Shown here: positions 1 to 5,897 of the stretch, piece after piece
Layout: every line of letters starts with the position of its first letter
Position numbering within the stretch: the first letter of the stretch is position 1
Assembly: GCA_902477615.1 (NCBI GenBank)
Contig: CABSHY010000056.1
Span: 1 to 7,458, forward strand
Origin: an uncultured Sutterella sp.
GTDB lineage: Bacteria; Pseudomonadota; Gammaproteobacteria; Burkholderiales; Burkholderiaceae_F
DNA length: 7,458 nt
Direction of reading: 5' to 3'
Notes under the pieces: generated by a model
Told to the model about the DNA's origin: nothing
The model's input: only the letters and a program-made list of their open reading frames with translations
Databases searched by the model: none
Position numbers and translations under genes: made by a program

Positions 1-599
1 CGCACAGCGATATTTAATTTCTTGATTTGGCATTCGGTTTCAAACGTTTGATCGTGCGCAGCACCGCGAACGTCAATCACGTGGTACTCGGGCAGTCCCA
101 AGTGGTGCGCTTGCAAGAATTCTTGCAATAAAGTCTTGCTGTCTTTGCCCATACGCTCTGGCGTTAATTGTGAGAGTACTGGTTCATAAAGACGAAGAAT
201 CACGCGCTTGGCAGCATCAAAACCGCTCTCGGTCATGATGGCGCCGAAAATGGCTTCCATCGCATCGGACTGAATCGAAGGACGATGAGCGCCCCCCGTT
301 TTCATCTCACCTTCACCTAAACGAAGGTAGTCCGACAAAACCAAACGATTGGCAATTTCAGCCAAGGCATCTTGGCAGACCAAGTTGGCTCGCACACGAG
401 ACAAAGACCCTTCATTGAAGTGGGAGTCTCGTAAGAAAAGTGCTTGACCAATCACGCAATTTAAGACGGAGTCGCCCAAAAACTCAAGGCGTTCATTGTT
501 TTCTGCACCAAACGAGCGATGCGTGACGGCGCGCTTGAGTATATTTTTGTTTTGGAAAATGTAATCAATCTTCGCTTCCAAACTCTCTAACGGCAACAT
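1..599 (-). CDS. rnc: Ribonuclease III, 3' end beyond the left edge
   Basis: Endoribonuclease that cuts double-stranded RNA: it processes the rRNA precursor and some mRNAs in the cytoplasm as a homodimer. I translated this frame by hand; 199 complete codons are visible and it is open to the window edge. The RNase III signature NERLEFLGDSVL lies at residues 35-46, with the metal-binding acidic residues E39 and D43. The second acidic pair, D112 and E115, is in SDAMEAIFGAI. These match E41, D45, D114 and E117 of the E. coli enzyme. The double-stranded RNA-binding domain begins near residue 152 (KDSKTLLQEFLQ) and is cut off; family lengths suggest about 25-55 residues are missing. The ATG at 599-597 is chosen because AAGGAG at 612-607 sits 7 nt upstream and includes bases of the lepB stop codon. 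It is the last visible gene of lepA-lepB-rnc; era usually follows in proteobacteria but lies outside the window. Confidence 0.96.
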   Translation of the reverse strand, partial: MLPLESLEAKIDYIFQNKNILKRAVTHRSFGAENNERLEFLGDSVLNCVIGQALFLRDSHFNEGSLSRVRANLVCQDALAEIANRLVLSDYLRLGEGEMKTGGAHRPSIQSDAMEAIFGAIMTESGFDAAKRVILRLYEPVLSQLTPERMGKDSKTLLQEFLQAHHLGLPEYHVIDVRGAAHDQTFETECQIKKLNIAV

Positions 600-610
600 G
601 TGTACTCTCC

Positions 611-1501
611 TTATTTGAGCGAACCGATGCGGGTCAAATCGCTAAAGTTCAACCAAATAAAAAAGGCCCGGCCCACAAGGTCTTCGCGAGGCACAAAGCC
701 CCAGAAGCGGCTATCGGCAGAATTGTCTCGGTTATCCCCCATCATGAAGTAATAACCTTGCGGTACCTTACAAACAAGGTCACCTCGACTGTACACACAA
801 TGTTCCAACCCGTTATGACCGTACACAGGACGAGCCATGGAAGGCATCTTCGGATTTTCAATCATTGCGTGCTTGACGCCATTTAACGTTTCTTCGTACT
901 TCGTAAAGTCGGTGTACGTGTCTTTATCAAAGAACGTACCGTCTTCGACCTTGCCTTGAAGTTCGCCGTTAACATAAAGATTCTTACCAACGTAGCGGAT
1001 TTCATCACCCGGCACACCGACAACGCGCTTAATAAAATCAACGTTGCGATCAAGCGGATACTTGAAAACGGCAATCTCACCACGCTTGGGCTCTGCCCCT
1101 TCGGTAATTTGCCAATTCAAAACCGGGAACTTCATACCGTATTCATATTTATTGACCGCAATAAAGTCACCCACATGCAAGGTCGGCAACATCGAGCCCG
1201 ACGGAATACGGAAGGGTTCAACAATGAAAGAGCGAACAATAAACACACAGAAAATGACCGGGAACAATGCTCCCGTCCATTCCATCCATTTCGGTTGGGC
1301 GGCCAACTTGTTATACAGGCTTTGACTCTCACCAATCACGCTGATATCACCACGGTCAATGGCCGTGCGATTATCTTCGTCAAATTGAGCAACAGCGGCC
1401 TTGGCGCGCTTGATGCGATCCGGTGCCCACTTAAACTTGTCGAGAACCCAAAGAATCCCCGTGACAATCGTCAGCACCAATAAAAAGAAAGAAAAATTCA
1501 C
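611..1501 (-). CDS. lepB: Signal peptidase I
   Basis: Inner-membrane serine/lysine protease of family S26 that removes signal peptides from exported preproteins on the periplasmic side. The 296-residue protein has two hydrophobic segments, about residues 4-20 and 75-93, with a basic cytoplasmic loop between them, as in the E. coli topology. The catalytic serine is S103 in FRIPSGSMLPTL (97-108). The catalytic lysine is K158 in DFIKRVVGVPGDEI. The conserved box GDNRDNSADSRFWG lies at 255-268. E. coli LepB is slightly longer at 324 residues; the loss seems to lie in peripheral loops. The start is GTG (1501-1499), not ATG, supported by AAGAGG at 1514-1509 with 7 nt spacing. It lies 11 nt after lepA and 11 nt before rnc, so it is surely cotranscribed. 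Nothing in it appears broken. Confidence 0.97.
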   Translation of the reverse strand: MNFSFFLLVLTIVTGILWVLDKFKWAPDRIKRAKAAVAQFDEDNRTAIDRGDISVIGESQSLYNKLAAQPKWMEWTGALFPVIFCVFIVRSFIVEPFRIPSGSMLPTLHVGDFIAVNKYEYGMKFPVLNWQITEGAEPKRGEIAVFKYPLDRNVDFIKRVVGVPGDEIRYVGKNLYVNGELQGKVEDGTFFDKDTYTDFTKYEETLNGVKHAMIENPKMPSMARPVYGHNGLEHCVYSRGDLVCKVPQGYYFMMGDNRDNSADSRFWGFVPREDLVGRAFFIWLNFSDLTRIGSLK

Positions 1502-1512
1502 AACAAGGCCTC

Positions 1513-3306
1513 TTATTTATCATCAACTTGCAAAATGGCCAAGAAGGCTTCTTGCGGGATTTCCACAGAACCCACTTGCTTCATGCGCTTCTTACCGGCT
1601 TTTTGCTTTTCCAACAACTTGCGTTTACGCGTGATGTCACCACCGTAGCACTTGGCCAACACGTTCTTGCGCAAGGCCTTAACGTTTTCACGAGCAATAA
1701 TGTTGGCACCAATGGCAGCTTGAATGGCGACGTCATACATTTGACGCGGAATCAAACTGCGCAAACGCGTCACAATCTCACGACCGCGGTGTACAGAATT
1801 CGAACGGTGGATGATGGAAGACAACGCATCCACTCGATCCCCATTGATAAGAATATCAACCTTTACGACGTCTGCGGCACGATATTCCAAGAATTCATAG
1901 TCCATGGAGGCATAACCGCGCGTTAAAGACTTCAAGCGATCAAAGAAGTCCAACACGATTTCAGCCAACGGCAACTCATAGGTCAAGTGCACTTGACGTC
2001 CGTGATAGGCCAAATTCGTTTGCACGCCACGCTTTTCGTTACAGAGCTTCATCACCGTACCGACATACTCATCAGGGACAAAAATCGTCACACGGTCAAT
2101 CGGTTCACGAATTTCGGCAATCTTGTCGGGCGAGGGAAGCTTAGACGGGTTTTCAACTTGCAACAATTCGCCATCGGTCTTTAAGACTTCATAAACCACG
2201 GACGGCGCCGTCGTGATCAAGTCCATGTCATATTCACGTTCAAGACGCTCTTGAACGATGTCCATGTGCAAAAGGCCCAAGAAGCCGGCACGGAAACCAA
2301 AGCCCAAGGCTTGAGAGACTTCCGGTTCAAATTGCAAAGCGGCGTCATTGAGTTGCAACTTCGTCAACGCGTCACGCAAGGCTTCGTATTGGTTGGATTC
2401 AACCGGATAGAGACCGGCAAACACCTGGGGCTTGACTTCCTTAAAGCCAGGCAAAGGTTGGGTGGCCATCTTATTGACCAACGTGATGGTATCGCCCACA
2501 CGAGCGTCCTTCAATTCCTTAATGCCTGCGATCACAAAGCCCACTTCGCCAGCCACCAATTCAGAGCAGCTCGTTGACTTGGGCGTAAACTTACCGACTT
2601 GCTCAACCAAGTGGTTGGCACCGGTACTCATCAAGTAAATCTTATCCTTGGGCTTTAAACGACCGTTGACGACACGCACCAACATCACCACACCCACGTA
2701 GTTATCGAACCAACTGTCGATCACCAACGCTTGAAGAGGAGCTTCTTCATCACCCTTGGGCGGCGGCACATCGCGCACAATGCGCTCAAGAATTTCATCA
2801 ACGCCCATACCGGTCTTGGCAGAACAGGCCACCGCGTCCGTTGCGTCGATCCCGATCACATCTTCAATTTCTTCCTTGGCGGCATCCGGATTGGCGCTAT
2901 TTAAGTCCATCTTATTGAGCACCGGAAGCACTTCCACGCCTAAATCAATGGCCGTGTAGCAGTTAGCCACCGTTTGAGCTTCCACGCCTTGCGTGGCGTC
3001 AACCACCAATAAAGCCCCTTCACAGGCGCTCAAAGAACGGGAAACTTCGTAAGAAAAGTCCACATGCCCCGGGGTATCGATCAAATTCAATTCATAGACT
3101 TGACCGTCCTGAGCCTTGTACTTCAAAGCTGCCGTTTGAGCCTTAATCGTAATGCCGCGTTCTTTTTCGAGATCCATCGAGTCCAACACTTGAGACTCCA
3201 TTTCACGATCACTCAAGCCACCGCAACGATGAATGATGCGGTCAGCCAACGTGGACTTACCGTGGTCAATGTGGGCAATGATGGAAAAATTGCGAATATT
3301 TTGCAT
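1513..3306 (-). CDS. lepA: Elongation factor 4 (LepA), ribosome-associated GTPase
   Basis: Translation-factor GTPase that binds the ribosome; it has been described as a back-translocase and as a factor in 30S assembly or initiation. The protein is 597 residues, almost the same as E. coli LepA (599). GTPase motifs appear in order: P-loop AHIDHGKST at 11-19, switch I RGITIKAQ at 50-57, DTPGH at 77-81 (H81 is the likely catalytic histidine), NKMD at 131-134 and SAK at 162-164. EF-G-like domains follow. The LepA-specific C-terminal domain, rich in lysine and arginine, covers about residues 553-597 and includes GGDITRKRKLLEKQKAGKK, which separates it from EF-G and TypA. The ATG at 3306-3304 is the start because MQNIRNFSIIAHIDHGKS is the usual N-terminus, although there is only a poor Shine-Dalgarno sequence (GAAAAAG followed by a run of T). 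It heads the lepA-lepB-rnc operon. Confidence 0.98.
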   Translation of the reverse strand: MQNIRNFSIIAHIDHGKSTLADRIIHRCGGLSDREMESQVLDSMDLEKERGITIKAQTAALKYKAQDGQVYELNLIDTPGHVDFSYEVSRSLSACEGALLVVDATQGVEAQTVANCYTAIDLGVEVLPVLNKMDLNSANPDAAKEEIEDVIGIDATDAVACSAKTGMGVDEILERIVRDVPPPKGDEEAPLQALVIDSWFDNYVGVVMLVRVVNGRLKPKDKIYLMSTGANHLVEQVGKFTPKSTSCSELVAGEVGFVIAGIKELKDARVGDTITLVNKMATQPLPGFKEVKPQVFAGLYPVESNQYEALRDALTKLQLNDAALQFEPEVSQALGFGFRAGFLGLLHMDIVQERLEREYDMDLITTAPSVVYEVLKTDGELLQVENPSKLPSPDKIAEIREPIDRVTIFVPDEYVGTVMKLCNEKRGVQTNLAYHGRQVHLTYELPLAEIVLDFFDRLKSLTRGYASMDYEFLEYRAADVVKVDILINGDRVDALSSIIHRSNSVHRGREIVTRLRSLIPRQMYDVAIQAAIGANIIARENVKALRKNVLAKCYGGDITRKRKLLEKQKAGKKRMKQVGSVEIPQEAFLAILQVDDK

Positions 3307-3336
3307 AAAAAACTTTTTCAGTTCCGAACAATTTTT

Positions 3337-3375
3337 GTTAAGACCGGACCAATGGGAAAACCGGCTGTTCTTAAC
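3337..3375 (-). promoter_or_regulatory. Bulged hairpin in the lepA leader
   Basis: In the minus-strand RNA, GUUAAGA (3375-3369) pairs perfectly with UCUUAAC (3343-3337). After a 4-nt bulge (3368-3365), CCGG (3364-3361) pairs with CCGG (3347-3344) around a 13-nt loop. This gives 11 base pairs, about 30 nt before the lepA start. It is followed by an A-rich stretch and not a U-tract, so it is not an intrinsic terminator. A role in mRNA stability or translation control is possible but is inference only. Confidence 0.45.
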
Positions 3376-3404
3376 TGCCTTTCCCTTTAATCCGAAAGCT
3401 ATTC

Positions 3405-3413
3405 ATTTTACCA
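3405..3413 (-). promoter_or_regulatory. Putative extended -10 promoter of lepA-lepB-rnc
   Basis: On the minus strand TGG precedes TAAAAT, matching the extended -10 form TGnTATAAT in 8 of 9 positions when n is any base. No good -35 hexamer lies 16-18 nt upstream, which an extended -10 can tolerate. The expected start of transcription is near 3398, giving a leader of about 90 nt. The lack of any minus-strand gene immediately upstream and the deaminase terminator at 3645-3675 make a promoter in this gap necessary. The exact site is inferred. Confidence 0.45.
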
Positions 3414-3524
3414 TTTTTCAATGGTTGATTAGGGCTTTTTGCCTACAAGGAAACCCTCTTTTTTCGCAAGAAAAACAAAGGATTTGTGTTAATCTTTGAC
3501 TATTGTCACCAAACCTTTCTTACC

Positions 3525-3698
3525 ATGCGTTACTTTATCGTCATTGTTGCTGCCATTGCGATCTTCGCGTACCTCTACAAAAGAGCGTTCGAAGACTTTC
3601 GTGCGGGCTACGAAGAAGGTAAGAAACTCGGTGACGAACTCTCCAAGAAAAAACGCCCCGACAATGCGGAGCGTTCTCAAGAAACCGACGATCAATGA
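3525..3698 (+). CDS. Small predicted one-pass membrane protein, family unknown
   Basis: Short ORF of 57 residues, the only plus-strand gene I consider likely here. Residues 3-17 (YFIVIVAAIAIFAYL) form one hydrophobic segment, followed by YKR and then a highly charged tail rich in E, K, R and D. This suggests an N-terminally anchored membrane protein with a soluble tail. Codon choice (GAC, GAA, CGT, GGT, CTC, AAG) resembles the neighbouring genes. Against it: the ATG at 3525 lacks a Shine-Dalgarno sequence and no clear promoter is visible. An alternative GTG at 3486 would add 13 residues; AAAGGA lies 3 nt before it, which is too close. The TGA stop directly abuts the stop of the deaminase gene on the other strand, and the latter's terminator lies inside this ORF (3645-3675). 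I do not recognise the protein; no function is assigned. Confidence 0.5.
   Translation: MRYFIVIVAAIAIFAYLYKRAFEDFRAGYEEGKKLGDELSKKKRPDNAERSQETDDQ
3645..3675 (-). terminator. Intrinsic terminator of the dCMP deaminase gene
   Basis: In minus-strand RNA, AACGCUCCG (3675-3667) pairs with CGGGGCGUU (3660-3652) over nine positions, one being a U-G wobble, around a 6-nt loop. It runs straight into a T-tract (T6 at 3653-3648, partly in the stem, then CTT). It begins 23 nt after the deaminase stop. On the plus strand the wobble position becomes a C-A mismatch and no T-tract follows, so it serves the minus strand. It lies wholly within the small plus-strand ORF. Confidence 0.88.
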
Positions 3699-4115
3699 TT
3701 AAAGTTGCTCGACGTAAATGCCGGCCTTTCTTAAAAATTGAATACCGGCATCGTCTCGATAAGCCTCGTGATAGTACACATGCGTGATGCCACACTTTTG
3801 AATCAAAAGTGAGCAGTGAATGCAAGGACTGTGCGAAATAAAGATTGAAGCTCCCTTAGAAGAGTAACCGTTTTCGCAAAGCTTGGCGATGGCATTGAGT
3901 TCAGCGTGCTGCACCTCAGGGCGCGTCACCAACTTACCGTCGACTTCCATCTCGCAACAATTGTCATAGCCCGTGGGCATACCGTTCCAACCAAACGAAA
4001 TGATGGAATGATTTTTCACGATCACGCAACCCACTTTCAAACGTTGCGCATAGCTGCGCTTTGCCGTTAAAAGGGCAATTTGCATGTACATCTCATTGTC
4101 TTTGCGAATATCCAT
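3699..4115 (-). CDS. dCMP deaminase-like zinc enzyme (ComEB/T4 dCD family)
   Basis: Cytidine/deoxycytidylate deaminase-fold protein, most likely converting dCMP to dUMP, the substrate of thymidylate synthase, in the cytoplasm. The protein is 138 residues from ATG 4115-4113. Catalytic zinc motifs are HAE at 70-72 (H70 ligand, E72 proton shuttle) and PCIHC at 97-101 (C98 and C101 ligands). The segment GWNGMPTGYDNCCE (42-55) before HAE is typical of dCMP deaminases and separates it from tRNA adenosine deaminase TadA and from cytidine deaminase Cdd. The frame extends upstream to a GTG at 4157, but AAGGA at 4125-4121 lies 5 nt before the ATG and the usual family N-terminus begins there. It has its own terminator and is separated from fabF by another, so it appears to be a single-gene unit. 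Activity on dCMP is family inference; a related nucleotide or nucleoside deaminase is possible. Confidence 0.88.
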   Translation of the reverse strand: MDIRKDNEMYMQIALLTAKRSYAQRLKVGCVIVKNHSIISFGWNGMPTGYDNCCEMEVDGKLVTRPEVQHAELNAIAKLCENGYSSKGASIFISHSPCIHCSLLIQKCGITHVYYHEAYRDDAGIQFLRKAGIYVEQL

Positions 4116-4120
4116 GACAA

Positions 4121-4128
4121 TCCTTTTT
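4121..4128 (-). promoter_or_regulatory. Shine-Dalgarno sequence fixing the deaminase start
   Basis: On the minus strand AAAAAGGA ends 5 nt before the ATG at 4115. It supports this start over the GTG 14 codons upstream, which would place its first codons inside the fabF terminator hairpin. Confidence 0.8.
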
Positions 4129-4137
4129 GTAGTGTGC

Positions 4138-4171
4138 AAGAAAAGGTCAAGAGCCACGCACTTGACCTTCT
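4138..4171 (-). terminator. Probable intrinsic terminator after fabF
   Basis: In the minus strand, AAGGTCAAG (4169-4161) and CTTGACCTT (4151-4143) form a perfect 9-bp stem around a 9-nt loop. It can be extended by a G-U and an A-U pair. TTTTCTT follows, partly overlapping the stem. It starts 17 nt after the fabF stop. The stem is less GC-rich and the T-tract is broken, so it is weaker than the terminators at 3645 and 5452. Some readthrough into the deaminase gene is plausible. Confidence 0.65.
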
Positions 4172-4186
4172 GACTTATTGATTATC

Positions 4187-5419
4187 TTACTCTTCGAAAC
4201 GCTTAAAGATCAACGTACCGTTGGTGCCGCCAAAGCCGAAGGAGTTCTTCATAGCGTAGCGGATTTCCATCGGACGAGCTTCATTGGCACAGTAGTCCAA
4301 ATCGCATTCCGGATCCAATTCATTGATATTGATGGTCGGAGGCGAAATTTGGTTCTTCACGGCCAAAATCGTAAAGACCGATTCAATACCGCCGGCACCA
4401 CCCAACAAGTGACCCGTCATGGACTTCGTAGAATTGACGACCACATGAGAGGCTGCTTCACCAAAAGCAGCCTTGATGGCCTTCGTTTCGTTGACGTCAC
4501 CCACGCTCGTGGACGTTCCGTGAGCGTTCAAATAATCAATTTGATCAGGCGTCACACCGGCTTGCTTCATAGCAGCTTGCATGCAACGCGTCGGGCCGTC
4601 CGTGCTCGGCGTCGTGATGTGATAAGCGTCGCTCGTTAAGCCGTAACCCACGAGTTCGGCGTAGATCTTGGCGCCACGGGCCTTGGCGTGTTCGTATTCT
4701 TCCAACACCACGCAACCGGAGCCTTCACCCATCACAAAGCCATCACGATCCTTATCAAACGGACGCGAAGCGTGAGCGGGATCGTCATTGCGACGGCTCA
4801 AGGCGTGCATGTTGTCAAAGGAAGCAACGCCCACGGGGCTGATGTCGCTATCGGCGCCCCCCGCCACCATCATGTCAGCGTCACCGCGACGGATGATCCA
4901 GCTGGCTTCACCGATGGAGTGCAAACCCGTCGTACAGGCCGTCACGTGAGCCAAGTTCGGGCCCTTCAAGCCAAACATGATGGACAATTGACCGGAGATC
5001 ATGTTGATGATGGAGCCCGGAATCATAAAGGGCGAAACACGCCGCGGACCACGTTCGTCACAAGCGTGTTGGTTTTCACAGATCATCGGCAAACCACCGA
5101 TACCGGAACCCACGCAGCAACCGAAGCGCGTCAAGTCTTCTTTTTCCAAATCCATGCCGCTGTCGCGAATGGCTTGAACACCGGCGGCTACACCAAAGTG
5201 CAAGAAGCGGTCATAACGACGAGCTTCTTTGGGATTCAAATACTCTGCAATATCAAAGTCCTTCACTTCACCGGCAATTTGGCAGCCCAAGTTGCTTGCA
5301 TCAAAAGCGGTGATGTTAGTGATACCGGACTTACCGGCCAAAGCATTTTCCCAGCTCGTTTGGACATCATTACCGATCGGGCAAACCATCCCGATCCCCG
5401 TCACGACTACACGACGCAT
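4187..5419 (-). CDS. fabF: 3-oxoacyl-ACP synthase II
   Basis: Condensing enzyme of type II fatty acid synthesis (KAS II): joins malonyl-ACP to an acyl-ACP with loss of CO2, supporting elongation to long chains including unsaturated ones. The 410-residue protein is close to E. coli FabF (413). The Cys-His-His triad is complete: C162 in VTACTTGLHS, H300 in NAHGTST (299-305) and H337 in KSMTGHLLGG, with the conserved K332. The FGFGGTNG loop is at 394-401. C-H-H, not C-H-N, places it with FabF/FabB and not FabH. The ATG at 5419-5417 is preceded by GGAGAG and matches the usual MRRVVVTGIG N-terminus. It follows acpP but is separated from it by a strong terminator hairpin, with no obvious promoter in the remaining 30 nt. 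Its expression therefore probably depends on readthrough. Confidence 0.97.
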   Translation of the reverse strand: MRRVVVTGIGMVCPIGNDVQTSWENALAGKSGITNITAFDASNLGCQIAGEVKDFDIAEYLNPKEARRYDRFLHFGVAAGVQAIRDSGMDLEKEDLTRFGCCVGSGIGGLPMICENQHACDERGPRRVSPFMIPGSIINMISGQLSIMFGLKGPNLAHVTACTTGLHSIGEASWIIRRGDADMMVAGGADSDISPVGVASFDNMHALSRRNDDPAHASRPFDKDRDGFVMGEGSGCVVLEEYEHAKARGAKIYAELVGYGLTSDAYHITTPSTDGPTRCMQAAMKQAGVTPDQIDYLNAHGTSTSVGDVNETKAIKAAFGEAASHVVVNSTKSMTGHLLGGAGGIESVFTILAVKNQISPPTININELDPECDLDYCANEARPMEIRYAMKNSFGFGGTNGTLIFKRFEE

Positions 5420-5451
5420 GAATACTCTCCGAAAATTTTCAAATAGACTTC

Positions 5452-5504
5452 AAAAAAGAATCCCCGCCTAAACGACCCTATGGATTAGGCGTTTACAGCG
5501 GGGA
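5452..5504 (-). terminator. Strong intrinsic terminator or attenuator between acpP and fabF
   Basis: In the minus strand, TCCCCGC (5504-5498) pairs with GCGGGGA (5467-5461). Then TAAACG (5495-5490) pairs with CGTTTA (5474-5469), with a small 2x1 internal loop between. A further CCTA/TAGG pairing is possible inside the loop. TTCTTTTTT (5460-5452) follows immediately. It begins 21 nt after the acpP stop. A shorter hairpin, CGCCTAA/TTAGGCG (5465-5471 with 5485-5491), competes with this fold. Confidence 0.9.
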
Positions 5505-5525
5505 GCCATCTAACGATGGTTACGA

Positions 5526-5762
5526 TTACTTAGCCGTGGATTGGATGAAATCGATGGCTTGTTGAACCGTACGCAACTTTTCTTGTTGATCATCGGGGAT
5601 TTCAACCTTGAAGGCATCTTCCAAAGCCATAACCAACTCAACCGTATCCAAAGAGTCAGCACCGAGGTCTTCGATGAAAGCGGATTCGTTCTTGATATCA
5701 GCTTCATTGATGTTCAATTGTTCGGCGATAACCTTCTTGACACGTTGTTCGATGTCGTTCAT
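5526..5762 (-). CDS. acpP: Acyl carrier protein
   Basis: Small acidic carrier that holds growing acyl chains on a 4'-phosphopantetheine arm and passes them among Fab enzymes; it also supplies acyl groups for phospholipid and lipid A synthesis. The protein is 78 residues, the standard length. The phosphopantetheine attachment serine is S37 in the motif EDLGADSLDTVELVM (31-45), followed by the acidic recognition helix II. The ATG at 5762-5760 has a strong AAGGAGA 8 nt upstream. It lies between fabG and fabF as in most proteobacteria. Unlike the tight fabD-fabG junction, it has a 135-nt upstream gap with a likely promoter and a hairpin leader, and a terminator after it. This fits separate, high-level expression, as ACP is needed in large excess over the enzymes. 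Confidence 0.98.
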   Translation of the reverse strand: MNDIEQRVKKVIAEQLNINEADIKNESAFIEDLGADSLDTVELVMALEDAFKVEIPDDQQEKLRTVQQAIDFIQSTAK

Positions 5763-5796
5763 TTGATAAGTCTCCTTGATAAATACTTAATCAACA

Positions 5797-5820
5797 CAGT
5801 CCCCAAAAAAAGGGAAACTG
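5797..5820 (-). promoter_or_regulatory. Hairpin with a U7 loop in the acpP leader
   Basis: In minus-strand RNA, CAGUUUCCC (5820-5812) pairs with GGGGACUG (5804-5797) using one U-G wobble and one bulged U, around a loop of seven U. It lies about 35 nt before the acpP start, inside the predicted leader. The loop, not the 3' flank, holds the U run, so it is not a terminator. It may stabilise the mRNA or present U-rich single strand to a protein such as Hfq; that is inference. Confidence 0.4.
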
Positions 5821-5844
5821 CATTGTAAAAATGAAATTTCCCCT

Positions 5845-5853
5845 ATTTTATCA
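5845..5853 (-). promoter_or_regulatory. Putative extended -10 promoter of acpP
   Basis: On the minus strand TGA precedes TAAAAT, an extended -10 match. The -35 region falls in one arm of the inverted repeat at 5863-5890 and is weak (GTGCAA). Transcription would start near 5838, giving a leader of about 75 nt. The element has the same TGnTAAAAT form as the putative lepA promoter. Confidence 0.45.
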
Positions 5854-5862
5854 GAGCCATGC

Positions 5863-5890
5863 CCATTTGCACACTTTTTAGTGCAAATGG
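5863..5890 (-). repeat. 10-bp perfect inverted repeat between fabG and acpP
   Basis: CCATTTGCAC (5863-5872) and GTGCAAATGG (5881-5890) are exact reverse complements with an 8-bp A/T-rich spacer. It begins 7 bp after the fabG stop and one arm overlaps the -35 position of the putative acpP promoter. Neither strand has a T-tract after it, so it is not a normal intrinsic terminator. It could be a regulator's operator, or an RNA hairpin protecting the 3' end of the fabD-fabG message. Confidence 0.6.
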
Positions 5891-5897
5891 CCCTTAG

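Noticed and set aside
956..1483. Plus-strand open frame (175 codons) antisense to lepB
   Set aside because: Low-complexity N/R/T-rich translation opposite an intact signal peptidase gene; no start signals.
3497..3526. TTGACT and TACCAT spaced 18 bp as a promoter for the small ORF
   Set aside because: Transcription would begin after the ATG at 3525, and no later in-frame start codon exists.
3489..3825. Minus-strand open frames antisense to the small ORF and in another frame of the deaminase
   Set aside because: They lie in or run past the deaminase 3' end and its terminator, have no start signals and show no domain; best seen as shadows.
4116..4157. N-terminal extension of the deaminase to a GTG at 4157
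   Set aside because: The extra 14 codons overlap the fabF terminator and lack a ribosome binding site, while the ATG at 4115 has a good one.
4688..5446. Long plus-strand open frame (252 codons) antisense to fabF
   Set aside because: It mirrors a fully conserved fabF frame, its translation is rich in H, T and R with no recognisable motif, and no ribosome binding site or promoter supports it. Long antisense frames are common opposite biased coding sequence.
5506..5519. CCATC/GATGG mini-hairpin just after acpP
   Set aside because: Only five pairs with a 4-nt loop and no T-tract; the strong terminator beside it explains the region.
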